From: Euperipatoides rowelli
Lineage: Eukaryota > Onychophora > Udeonychophora > Euonychophora > Peripatopsidae
Strand: one strand, 5' to 3'
Assembly (NCBI GenBank): GCA_003024985.2
Contig: PXIH01S0004590.1
Length of the DNA stretch: 27,297 nucleotides
This document shows, piece after piece, positions 1 to 13,200 of this stretch. The position numbers and the translations under genes were made by a program. Within the stretch, counting starts at the first letter, position 1; the number at the start of each line of letters is the position of its first letter. Under the pieces are notes generated by a model that searched no databases, was not told where the DNA came from, and worked only from the letters and a program-made list of their open reading frames with translations.

Positions 1-1207
1 CTTATCATCAGGAAAAGAAGAAGGGAGTTAAAAGGTTGTTTGAGACAATGAAAAGATTAAAGGCAAGTGGCAGCTGCATAGAAAAAATATAGGTTGATGT
101 GAATGATTTAGAATAAATGGAATAATAAAATGGCAAACCTGGTGAAACTGAAAGAATGAATGTATTGAATTGGAGATGCAAGAAGTGAAGTTTGTTGGAC
201 ATGTCTGATGTAAATGAAAAAAAAAAGATGTGTTAACAGTGAGGTAGACATGGCGAAGATATTTTAGGTAATGTCTGCAGTTTAAATGCAGATGTGGAGT
301 GGAAAAAAAAATTAAGGGGTTGATGTGAATATGTGGGATGGAAAATATGCAGTAATAGGTGAAGAATAAATGGTATAACAAATGCTATTTATTATTTTGT
401 TTTCGTATTAATTCACATTAGGAAAGGAACATATGATTTTTTTAATGTATTGTTTACTTTCGTAGCAGTCTTTTTTTATTTTTAATATTAAATGCTGTGT
501 AAACAATTTGGCCAATTATGAGAGAGTAAATAGTGCATAAAACAATGAAACTTCCTTTTATTTTTCTTGTATGTTGCAATATTATTATTTAGGAATGTAA
601 CACACATATCTCAGGGTCTTACTCGTTGGGACAAGATGCGTGGTTCCAGTAAATTTTCTATTTATTTTATTCCTGTGGCTGGGCGACGGATGTCATCCCA
701 AGGAGTTTGTGCCACCCTTGCTGGTAATTGCAAAGCATTTTGTTAGATTGGGACTTTTATATTATCTCTTTTTCTACAACGAGTTGCTGTTTGTCTTATT
801 TTTGTGTTTTTAGAAAAAAATGTTTAATTTCAGACATAGTTCCAGCATATTCATTCTATTACTGTATCGTGACTTCATTCAATTCACTATAATTGAGAGA
901 GGTAATGTATTCAAGTAGTTCTATGAGGAGGCTGAATTTTTTCAAAAACAAAAATAAAATTCTAATTTACTGTACGTTGGCAAAGTATGGTGGGAAGAGG
1001 CGGATGTCTGAAGGAAGGTTGTCTTAAACCGTTAAATCATAGTCTAGAGTTCAAACCCTCACCTCTTTATTACTATACTAAAAGAATATTATAGTTACAG
1101 TTTTGGAACACACCAATAAAACTGTATACATTATAGAAGGAAAAAAAAAAAATTCTGAAGCAAAAAATTAAGTAATTCATTTAGTGTTTTGTATACTAGA
1201 GACCTAC
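1..1207. other. EIF2D intron after exon 8 (partial)
   Basis: No exon was recognised here on either strand. The AG-rich stretch at 1-400 gives long open frames on its complement only because it is T/C-biased there. It contains the dispersed repeat at 615-835. A tRNA-like fragment at about 995-1072 has a B-box-like GTTCAAACC but no good cloverleaf. Confidence 0.6.
615..835 (+). repeat. Dispersed repeat family A, copy 1
   Basis: This segment is clearly related to 10135-10345 in the same orientation. Shared blocks in order are an ACT.GTTGG start, a TTCCAGTAA / TTTCAGTAA block, GTGGCTGG followed by GGATGT and CCCAAG, and a distal block near AACGAGTTGCTGTTT / AGCGACTTGCTGTTT. The copies are diverged, with substitutions and indels. 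The type is unknown; a SINE or LINE 3' end is possible. Confidence 0.6.
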
Positions 1208-1253
1208 CTTTTTATAACTAGATTTCTTAACATCCAAAATTTGAGCAGTCGGA
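1208..1253 (-). CDS. EIF2D: EIF2D coding exon 8
   Basis: A 46-nt exon with acceptor TTAATAG at 1260-1254 and donor AAG|GTAGGT at 1207. It completes a cysteine codon and reads PTAQILDVKKSSYKK, matching the family PEGRQLDIKKSSYKK. It ends in phase 0. The next expected segment (LSKFLQ... of the winged-helix region) was sought on the minus strand from 1207 to 1 and not found, so it lies outside the window. Confidence 0.93.
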
Positions 1254-4200
1254 CTATTAAAAAAATAAGTAAAAAAATAATTTGCAGATATTAAAAAATA
1301 AATAAAAAAAAAAGGAACAATTATAAATCTAAACCTACCAACACACTTGCAAACAGGTTCTAGCAAAGGTACTAGTGAGTAATGGAAGATCACCTTTTTT
1401 CACTTTCTGCTTTAATGCTTGAAGAAAACATGTATACAGCCGATCATCCATTTGTTCTGTAAACGAAAAATAGTGTCAAATGATTTTAATTATGGTTTTC
1501 TTAATGTACAGTATTCTAAATATAATAACATAATCAAATAAACATTAATGATCAATACATTTCAGAGCCACTACCATCTATGAATTACATAAAAGTGGTT
1601 TTATTGTGCTATTTTCATTTCTGGCTAAATAAATGTGAATTTGAAAAATAAATCTGGTGAAGCTTTAAATGAACTCTCTATCATATGGAAATTTATATGT
1701 AATCGTTTACGTTAAGCAATGAAGTAACAGAGCCTCAGAATCTAAACTGCAAATAATCAATGAAACATTGCATTGTACAAGATTTGATTTGTTGTGTTAA
1801 ATTTTGTCACTTTTAAAAAAAATATTGCTTTTTTTTTATAGTTTAGTTATTATTGTGTTTAAACTATTTTGGTGTTTCATATTAATTGCCTCTTACCGGA
1901 AAAGTGTATAGGAAGTGAAGAAAGAAGTGGCTATTAACCATTGTGATGAATTACTGTTTATTAGTGCAAATCCGTTAAAAAACTTCAGATGCCTCCTTTT
2001 CATTGCCTTCCCTTCTAAGGTTTCAAATCACAAATAACCTTAGATTTGCTAACAGAATAACACTTCATTTCTCTTTTTTATACCATCTCCTTTCCCTTGC
2101 ACGGTTTTAAAGCTGACACTCCTTTTCATTAGTGGCTTGAAAATTGATTTCCCACTTCTTCAGTTTGAAAACTGACAGTGACTTCACTTTGCACACAATT
2201 AGTATCAAATTAACACAACTTTGATATTATTAAAACATGAATTTTCAAGCCTCAAAATAAATAAGAATGGTCTCAAAGGACACCCCACCAAATAAATGCA
2301 CCACTTTATTTCTCGGTCAAAATTAGGTCAAACAAGTCACCATCGTCAACAAGAGCACCGTCACCACGCTTAAACTTTTTTGATCCCTCTGAAAGGCATT
2401 CAAGCTGCGCTATGCAATTCTGCACGCCTAGTTTTACCTCATCTAAGGTTCAGGAGAGTGTCCATGTAACCCAAATAAATGTGCCATTTTGAAATACAGT
2501 CGTTTAAAGAATTCTGATTCAACAAAACAATTACACCTGGGAGGTTTTGCAGTGCATTGTGGTAAATTTAAGGTTCACTATGATGGTGCCAAACAAGGGT
2601 GCCACCGTGCCNCCCTCCCCCCCCCCCCAACGAACAAATGATAAGAGCACCTACGCAATTAATCAACATTTTATGATATGTTAACTTTTACTGGCCAAAC
2701 TGTTCATATAACTGCAAACTAAGCATCAAAAACATATGAAACTAAGCAGTTCGTATCAGGTGCATAGATTTAACTCATTATTTTTCCTAAGTGGATCATC
2801 CGTCATCAGTTTTATAAAAGAGCCTGCTAATGATTAGAAAAAAATGTTCGAGAAAAAATATTATTTTAAGTTACAAATGAGAAATTTAAGAGAAATGATA
2901 TTGTATATTGACTAAAATTTTTAAATGCTTAAAAAATATTTCTTCAACACACAAAAAATTAGAGGTATTATTATATCCTGTTATATTTCTAATAATTAAT
3001 TATTTAGTGCAAACAAGTTTTTTTTTTAAAAAAAAATGTCTTCGGAGAGGGAGCTGATTGAGTTACTGTAAATCTTTCTTTACTTCTATTTTTTTTAAAT
3101 GTTGAAAATAAAGAAAGAAAGCCATTTTTTTTTTTATTGCTACATGTTTTATAAAAGAGCATGCTAATGACTCTCTTTCACTTAGTGATAATCAGTCATA
3201 GGTATTTCAAAAAAGCACACGGCTGAAGCCAGTGCTTACCGTCAAAAAGTGTTTATTTTGTTTAGCAACAAGCATTAATTTTTTTAAAATAGAACATCAT
3301 TTTAATCGCCAATAGATAATTGCTTACTTTGTGCTCTGAAAATGTACAGTAATAAGAATGAATGATAAAAAGCTAAAACAAAACTATCTACTAATACAGG
3401 ACAAAAAATTTTATGTTCGTTCCTTGTGGAATCAAAAAACTAAAAAATCATTAATAATGTAAAGTAAAAAAAATTTCAATAAATAGAATTGCCTAACAGA
3501 TTTTGCAAATTAAATTATTATATGAATATCAAATTTTCGTAATTAAAGTGCAATATAACTTACTAACCAACTGGGGACCTAGCATCTTCATTTTCTTCTT
3601 GATTGCCACCAATAGCACCTGGGCACTCTTCGAGACTTTCATTTTCTGTAATGCCTAACCGATTCAATTCAACATTATCAATATTTTCTCCTTTATTAGG
3701 ATCATTATTTTCTTCTGTTGCATTATTAATTTCTGTTGGCAAAGAATTTTGACAATTCAGTAACTGAAATGGTATAGTTGGTGGCAAAGACTTATCACCC
3801 ATAGCCCTAAAAAAAAAAAAAAAGCTTTAAAAAATTTATCTAAAGTAGGTCAATAAGTATATAACAACCAAGGTTTAAAACATCTTTAAATGGTATATTT
3901 AACATCTACTTGTTACTTTTTCTAGGTAGTTTTCAACTTTATAACAGTATATAAAAATTAGATCACAAGTACATGTTTTATGCACGTAGACCTACAACAG
4001 TATTGCAAATGGCTTTTCACGTGCATAAAATATGTAGAACTATATGCAGTATAAGAAAAATTTGACCATAATAAATAACCGATATATACTGTATTATTTT
4101 TTAAATATCAGTTTATTCAAGAAATAAAACAATGAATGTATACAGAATAATTTACATTACATTTCTTAAATTATTATTTTTTAAATAATAAAGAAATACT

Positions 4201-7200
4201 TAAAGGTCAAATATAAAGGATTATTTTATTATTGATTTTCAAAGATTTTTACTAAAAGAAAAATCCATTACATTTCACCTTAAACTTTGTTAAACCTAAA
4301 TACGAATAAGACTAATATTAAAAAATAATGATTATACTGTAATCTTTGGTTAATGACGATCAAATTTAAATGACTTGAACGATCAAATTTAAATGACTTG
4401 AACTAAAAAAAATAAATATGCAATAATCACGCATAAATTTATTCTTTATATTGTAATTATTTTATTTTTAATTATCTTTTTAATATTAGTTCCTTATAAA
4501 GCTGATTAAGAATAGCAACTATATCTGATAAGGAAAAGGCTATTATCAATTTTATTTACATTAAAACGAATTCTAAATTCTTATGTAATTCTAATTTAAG
4601 TTTTTGTGTTAGTTTACTAAGGATGTGAAGTTTATTCAAAAATTCACACCTTCCCTTTACTACTTTCAGGAGAGAGTTTTGTCACATAGGTTTTCAATTT
4701 AAATGAAATATTTTGTTAGAAAAAGATGAATTTAAATTATAGTTTCAGTAAATTACATTTTTGTTTATATAAGTTTCATTTTAGAAGACTTTACTGAATG
4801 GAAGCGTGTACAAGCACTGTACCTGATTACACTAGTTAGTTACCTGTTACACTTAGGATCAATGCTATTTGGTTTTTAACAGCTGCTAAAGTCCTATATG
4901 AGTATATTCTATATAAAGCTTGTACAAACAATCTCAAATAAAGCAACTCTCTTATGACATTAATATCATATTTCTACAATGAAAATGTTCATTGTATGTT
5001 ATTTTTTAATGCATAAAACTGGAAATTTTGGTAATTGCAAACCAGTTGCTCAATTTTTTTAAAAATTTAATCCATATTCATCCATATTGCCAACATAATT
5101 AATATACTGTATTTCTAAAATACAGTATATCATTTCAATGAATTTTTGGAAATGCTAGTATATAATGTAATTATGAAGCGTAAATTTAAAGAAAAATAAG
5201 GCTTATTACAGTATATAAATTAATCAAATTGCACTCGCACGGTACTGGTAATTAAAATAAAAACAGGATATAATCTCACCATAATTTATCTTTAAAACTG
5301 TGTATAACCTTGACACATTTCCCTCTCCGCCCAGATAAAAACATATCTTCACTAGATAAAGCAGTTTTACCAACACACAAAGGGGCTCTGAAAAGAAAAG
5401 AAAAATTTAAAAAAAACAAAACAAATGGATTGATTAAAAAAAGAAATCCCAAAACTCATATCAATTCTTTAACTGATGGTGCTACTGTATATTATCGTAA
5501 AAAAAAAGGCACACAATTTTATATTTTGCCAAGAAAGGGTAGGACACATTTATTTACAGTTACCGCCATTATATCTTTCAATGAAATTGTCAGAGGTGAG
5601 GCGTGTTCGTCAATAGCTAACTTTTTTAATTATTTAAACTATTAGATACTTTTTCGTTCGTCATTAAGCGCACAAAATTAACTCGACCGTTCGACATTAA
5701 AAAATCTAGTTCATTTCATTCGTTTCAAACTTTTTAACCCTGCTCGAGAAGTGGATTACTTCATGAGGTTTGGTTTTCATAATGGTGGATAAAAAAAGTT
5801 ATCATTGCTTCAACTTGGATTTATTAAAGGGATTGAAATTATGTAAAAACCGAGTAATTACAATATCTTATTAGATGATGGTGTAGCGATAATAATTTTA
5901 ATCATCTGCAATCCTAATCATGAATTTTACATTCATTTTTTGGGGGAAAATTACATAGATTTTAAATATCCACGTAAGTAAGGCTGTGCAAGTCTTTACC
6001 TAAAAGGATTAATACTGTAATTTGAAAATGCTAGTCTTTGTAAAATAGTCTTCAATACAAAGATTTTTTTTTTTAATTTTATTAATAAGTTAGAATTTCA
6101 TCTTCAATTGCATCGGAATTATTGACACATGAAAGCAAACTAAACTATTTTATTATGATCGAGTACTTTGCTACTCAGAAAGGGCTAACTATGATCGTTC
6201 GCCTATAAAATTAAATGTTCACGTGACCAGGTCTAAACCAAATAAACGAAATGCACTGAAAAAATCTAATGATAAACATGCCTGTGGTTATTGATTGAAT
6301 GCTTCTTGAAAACTAACACTGTGTTGCATAAATTTCATACATCACTCATTCATTTAGTTTTGATATTTAAACAAATAAAAGGATAGTTTTAGATAAAAGC
6401 TTGATAACCAATTTTAAAATACAATAGTAATTAAATTAATTGATAATACATGTAGTGTAGAACTTTTAAAAAATGTATTAGTGTCTGATTAGAAAGCTCT
6501 TTAGCAGCCCATCTCCAGCACTGGGCTGTGCATTATTGCTTAGCAAGGACTGAATCGCTGCTTTTAAATTATTTTTTCTAACCTTTAAATCAAAATGGTA
6601 GTTGAGTCAGGGCAATTCATAAATGTGGATTATTGGTGATGTGCCGAGAAAGTCCTAATTACAAGAGAAAAAATCTGGTGGGGAGGACGCCACTGCTTAT
6701 ACTGGAGGCCTGAAAACACACCAATTCCTAATCCAAATAGATGAATCAATAATTATGCCCCAACCTAAATCAAAATAAATAAATCAATTAAAGTCATTAA
6801 TGTTTGGTTGGATAGATAAAATGTAAAAAAAAAAATGGTAGGACACAATTAGTGCTATATGATTCGTTGTTTTGGGGCTAATCCGTACTAAGCAATTTGG
6901 TACTCAGACAATATAACATGTAGCTAAATTTTTGCCAGATTAAGTACAACATTATAAATAACTGTTTATGTCAATTCGGTAATTTTTGATCCATTAAACG
7001 TTATGAAAAACAATTTAATTTGACATTATACCCTTCATCCATTTTATGCCACGATATGATATCCAATATGGCACTATTGCATGTGAAAATAATATACCAT
7101 CCTAATACCTGATTATAAAAGACAAATGAATCATTTGCTAATGACTAATTTATTAAAATTAAAGTTTTTAAAAAAAATTATTTAATGAAATTGGGTTGTA

Positions 7201-10200
7201 TTAAAAATTATAATTTTTGTCTCTTAAAATTTTTTAATAACACTAGGTAAATATTTTTATGTCTCATGAATATTCATATGCCATATTAGAATTGATGCTT
7301 AAGGATGGTTGTGAGGAGACACACATAATTAGGAAGCTCATCAACATTATCTACTTGATAGTCAATATAAAGTAGCTGAGTACCGGTAATCAAAAGTTCT
7401 GTTTCGTAGTCAAAGAATCTACGGTCAAGCATTACCCAATTTTTTTTATAATATAAAAAATATTCTAGACAATTTTAAGAAATTTGGTTACTTTTTAATA
7501 TAGGAGTGAAGAATCTACATTCTAATAATTTATTTTATTAAAAAATAATTTAACTTATTAAATATGTACAGTGTAGTTGGGGAAAAAGTAAGAGAGTGAG
7601 TAGGACAGTACTGATACCTAATACCCAATCACGATCAGTGGAAAGTGCACATCCCTCCTCCCTTCCCGATATAAAGCTAATCAGTCAAGGTATACAATTA
7701 GTTAAAGGAGAAAATGTTCGATGAGAAATACAGGAAACTATAAATTATATAATAATTAAAATGAACATTCCTATATAAAACATTAATAATAATTTTTAAA
7801 TAATGACAATTTATCTTTTAACAGTAAAANTTCCCTAGCTTTAACAGCTCGCCTCGGGTTTTTCCAAATACGCTGCCCTTGTAACATCAAGGAACCTGTA
7901 GGACCTGGAAGACCACTTCTGGTGATGGTCTGAAATTTGAAAAAAAAAAATAAAAAATAAACCATACCCTTTTGAAGACTACTGTATTAACTTTGTAATT
8001 TTTACTTTTTCCTCTCATAATATTTTTTAATACTGTAGTTCCAATATTTACTGCCAAAAAAAATAAGTTATTTTATCCTTTTTATTTATGAAAATTGTTT
8101 AATTATAAGACAAAGATCTGCTCTTGAAAGTCGGAAACAAATGTGAAATATAATTTTAGTTCTTTAGTAGGAGGAGAAAACTGATTAGGGTAGCATTTAT
8201 ATTAATATTAAAATTTAATAAAATATTAATTAATAAAAATTTTAAGCTTACGTTTTTCTTTTTTAAAATCCCGTTATATTGTATTCTTTCTTGGTAGATA
8301 TTTTTTATCAAATGAAATATGCTAAATCTTTAACAATTGTTTCAGTCAGTCTTATAAAATAGAAAGCGGGACATTTACCAACTAAAACGTAAAACAGGCA
8401 TCAATAGAGTGACTGTTTCTATTTATGAGCGTTTATTGGGATAAACACTGCTAGCGCTGTAATGTAATTCCTTGATATTACATAACAAAGTAATGCGCAG
8501 TAAATGGAAAATAATTAAATTCTTAAAATTCCTATTGGCACCTTTATTATGAGTTTTTCATCATGGAGGATCAGTCGCTCCCCCCTTGCATACCCCCTCC
8601 TGGCTACACCTCTGAAAAACAATTGTACATAAATATTATAAGCAATAATATACAGTATATAAAAATAATAAATCTACAGTTATGGGAAGGAATGCCCATT
8701 GAGATTACAAAGCATAAGTTTATATAATAATTAAAATGAACAAACTTTTCTTAAAATTAAAAAATAAATAATGACAATTTATCTTTTAACAGTAAAATCC
8801 CTCCAGTCAGAATTAATCGGAACTAAGCTCTGTTTACACTGTCTGGTTGTTCGGGCTATACAGAATTTGTGTTGTACTCTTTTGTGTGACATCTATATTC
8901 TTATTATTATTTGAATAATTTTATATTTATTTAACATTATGTTCGTTTTATATGATGAGTGGAGGCTTAAAACATAAAAATATATACTGGTATACTATAT
9001 TTAATATTTTTTGCGTTTAGGCTAGTCAGACTTTCGATCTAGAAGGGTTTGGACTAAAAGGTTTTTTTCTGTATACAAATATTTTACTTTTTTTTTTAAA
9101 TATTTCAAAACGAAAAGAAAAAAAGTCTAATATTAATCTAAAAGAAAATACTACTAATTTATTTATTAATAAATCAAAGTACAGTATGTATAAATAATTA
9201 AATATTGTCAAAAATATTTTTTTTATTTAATGTAATTACTTATTTTCAGTAGAATGGACAGCACATGTGGTTCCTTTTTTTAAATTTCCATAACATTTTG
9301 GTCCAAACTCTTTAAGGAGAATAACACCAGGAAGCATCAAGTCTAAAATAAGAAAAATAAAAAGCAATAAAATTAAAAAAAAATTAAAATTATAGCACAA
9401 TCCATTTTAAAAATAAATTTAAGCAGTCACTACACCCGGAAAACAATTTCAATTTAAGTGGATGAGGAGCAAATTTAAATAAACATTAATTTTGAAAAAC
9501 GATGGCCAATTAATCTTAAAGAAACTGACAACAGTTCAAGATTAAGCTGGCAAACCTTGTTTAAAATCATTGTCATGTTTGCTCCCAAAATAAAAAATAA
9601 AAAAACAAAATAGTTGGCAATTTCAACATCCTTTAGTTTTTTAAATAAACAATAAATATTTCATATTCTAACCTTACAAGTTAGTATGAAAGAAAATTAA
9701 CCCATTATATTTCATAAGCAAATAATCTGTCACCCATTTTTAAAAAAGCATGGTACGGAGTAAAATTTATGATGAAAGCTGGTGTTTCCGAACAAACCTT
9801 TGAATACTCATTTTGCCTAGTATGTACACTGTTTATTGAATGGAAGGGAAATTAATCAATGTAACACATGTATGGTAATTCACTGAAATCAAGGCGTTAA
9901 ACTGTATAGCGATTGATTGTCATTTTGTTATCATTGATTTGTTTGTGTAGGGGATAAGTTGTGTTGGTCTTTCACATTCGTTACTTTCTTAATGGATCTT
10001 TGTTATTTTATAGCAAATGTGTTAACGTGATTTGATCAATGCGGAAGGAATCGACTCCCATTACACAAGGAATTAATAATTTATTCAAGTCTTTTTGTTT
10101 TGCATGTATTTAAGAGTGATGCATACATATTACTACATCTGACTTGGTTGGAATGACATTCATTTCAGTAAGTTTATTTAATTTGGTGGCTGGATTGATG

Positions 10201-13200
10201 GATGTTAACCCAAGAAGTATGTATCACCCCGCCGGTATTTGTTACAGCACTGTTATTTATTAGTATTTAATTATTTAGTAAAACAGCGACTTGCTGTTTT
10301 ATTTTATATATTTATATTCCAGTCTAATAAACAATTTTGACTTGAAGCTCAGCTTATCTATTTTTCTTTATTTACCAACCAGCACTTCAATATTTTACCA
10401 ACAGCAAACCAATAATAGCTGAATGCTATAGCTGCTACTATCTAAATTGTCATTGCTATTATATTTGCATAGAATTTATACTATTTATTCAAACAATCTT
10501 CTAGTTATTTGTTTTTTAAAAAAATAATAAAAGTTGAAATAATTTACTGATTATTAAGGCATAAAATAATTAATATGTCCTGAAAAGAAACTGTCTAGGT
10601 CATATACAGTTGCCTAGCAATTTTATTTAAGAATTCATATATTGTTGGGAAAAATAATGTTTTAATACAGATATTGTTAATATGTAACTAAATGGATAAG
10701 AAGAATGCACTATCAAATCAAGTAGAATAACATCAATTCACAAAATTGCATAAACAGAAGATATGAATTTTTCTGATGTAAGAGGAGGGTGCCGATTAAT
10801 GAGAGCGTCTCCAATCCATAATCAAGTGGATATTTTTTTTTGCTGAAATTTAATTACCGTACTTTAAGTTAAATTATTTTAAAACCATTATGGACATTAA
10901 ATTAGTAGTCAAACTCAAATAATTTAACTCTTATGTAAAATGAGGCATACATATTTGAACTATCCTATTAATCATATTACAATATCGGAGAGCGATCAAA
11001 TAGATGGCAGATATAATACATTAGCCACTTTTCTGGGCTTTATGTGATATCACTGTTCTAATTACATGAGCAAAAAACAAAGTCTAATTAAAATTAGACA
11101 TTTGAAAATATGCTGCAATAATTTAGACTAATTCTTTAAAATATCAGAATAATAATAGTGTATTATACTTCTGATATTTTAAAGAATTAGCCTAAATTAT
11201 TGCAGCCTATTTTCAAATGTCCAATTTTAATTAGACTGCAATTTGCAATATTACTGTTTTTTTAAAAATATTTTTACACAAGTTGACAAAGGAATTTGAT
11301 TAATTTTCAATAATTTCTTCTTGATTTGATAAAATTATTGAAGTCGTTAAAGTTCTTGGAAAATATGAACGTGTTACTATTACATTTTTGTTTTCAGAAA
11401 AGGAATGAATTATGCCTAGTTCCCATGAACGATTCATATTAACTATTTTCAAACAATGAGTAAAGTGAAGCTGTTTTTACAGCAAAATTTTCATTCAAGT
11501 CTCGATTCGTGGAAACTTTTCATTAACATTTTATTAGGTAACTTTTTTTATTATATCATTTCAAATATGCCAAATTTAAAAGCCTTTACATTTTTTAATT
11601 ATTCAATATTCAATAGAGGTAGAATGTCATCTCTGTGCATGATGTCACAAACATAATTGTGTTGTGAAAACAAGATCTCAATTATATTTTCCCTTGATGC
11701 ATTATTTTCAGCTAGGAAGATACTGAGTTTACACTGGTTCCACAAATTAAATTAAAATGAAGAGACTCGTAAAAAACACGATTAAATTTTTTATATTCAA
11801 AACATGATTTAATGACAATAAAAACATACAACAATAAATTTAAAAAAAAAATGATGGGGTAACTTTAAATTCAGGATATTATACTTGCCCTGCGAACTGC
11901 TGATTAATATTAATCATGTTGCACATAGTCATTTTACGATTGTCATGGGTATTAGCTGCCGATTTTTAATAAAAGGTATAAGTTCATGAATTTCAGTGTG
12001 CTTATCATAATAAAAAATATTTGCTTGTAAATTTCAAACAATTTAATTTTTTTTTTTTGTCATTTTTGTTTTTTTTGAAGGTTAATATTGTTTTCTGCGA
12101 CATACGTTGCTTGTTGTCCTATTACTATTGGGTCTCATTTATACCTGTCCAAACCCTATATATATATATATATATATATTTTTTGCGGGCTGATATTGGT
12201 TTTGTGTGACTTACTGTATATTGCTTGTTGCCTTATTTCTGCTATCGGGTCTTGTTTCTACCAGAACACGATATTCCCTTCAATTAAAGTGGAAAGAAGG
12301 AAGAGAAGTTTGTTTTATTAATGTCAATTTTTTTTTTTTTTAAAAAAAATAAATTTCCTCTCCAAGAGGAGAAGAAATGTATTTTTTTGGTTAATTAAAT
12401 TGACATTAAATTAAATATATAACTGATTGAAACTTGGATTANNNNNNNNNNGCGAGCTGTTAAAGCTAGGGAAAAAACCGTTCCATAACTGCCCAAGCTG
12501 AGGCGCGAACCTGTACACCTCAGCATATGCCTTCGGTTCATCAAGCAGATGTGAATCCGCTCGACCACGGAACCGAGACGGTGGGGATTGGTGGCACCCT
12601 TGTTTGGTGCACTTGTTTGGCTAGAATCATAAAAGTCTGTTTTTTAAAAAGGCACAATTATTTGGGTTACATGGAAACACTCAACTGAACCAAGAGGAAA
12701 CTAAGGGGGGGGGGGTGTACAGTTGTATGGCACATCTTAGATTTCTTTCAGAGTGATCAAAAGGTTTGTATGATGACAGCACACTTGTTTGACGATGATG
12801 TACTTTTCTAACTTTGGCCGAGAAAATTGGGGTGACGTACTTATTGTGTGGGGTGACCTTTGACGCTACAATGTTTTATATTTTATAGTTAGAAATAAAA
12901 AGAAAATAATGTATAATCCATACTACTAGCCTATATATCTCATAGGAATAACTTGAATTATTTTTCATAGGATAGAAGAGAAAAAAATAAGTGGGGTGGG
13001 TGGGGGCAGATGCAAGTTTATTTACAATGAAATGGAGAAGGGAGGGGGGGGGGGGAGATAAAAAAGGATTTTTCACATTCACATTTTACTTCATTTTATT
13101 TTTCATTTACCCAAGTATGTTTAAAGAAGAATCCATTTGTATTTCTTTTAATCCTTTTTTAAAAAAAAAGAGAGATTTAAAAATATAGGTAATAAAGTTT

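Noticed and set aside
8-381. Two overlapping minus-strand frames rich in Ser, Phe and His
   Set aside because: They read the complement of an AG-biased tract. No splice sites or family match, and they do not continue EIF2D exon 8.
995-1072. tRNA-like stretch with GTTCAAACC B-box and possible 9-bp acceptor stem
   Set aside because: The anticodon loop would have six bases, the T stem is poor and no good A box is present. At most a decayed SINE head or tRNA pseudogene.
5310-5645. 111-codon plus-strand open frame, the longest intact in the left half
   Set aside because: It overlaps EIF2D exon 5 antisense, and the remainder is A-rich intron giving Lys and Asn codons. No family resemblance.
7783-7965. 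Minus-strand frame considered as the missing PUA exon of EIF2D
   Set aside because: Its sequence does not match the family, it hits a stop in the required phase, and part of it recurs at 12452. The true exon is 5280-5387.
12021-12321. Plus-strand frames with Tyr-Ile runs
   Set aside because: They read a (TA)n tract inside a diverged tandem repeat.
12876-13188. Frames on both strands near 13 kb
   Set aside because: They are low-complexity (G and A runs) with no family resemblance, and abut but do not join EIF2D exon 3.
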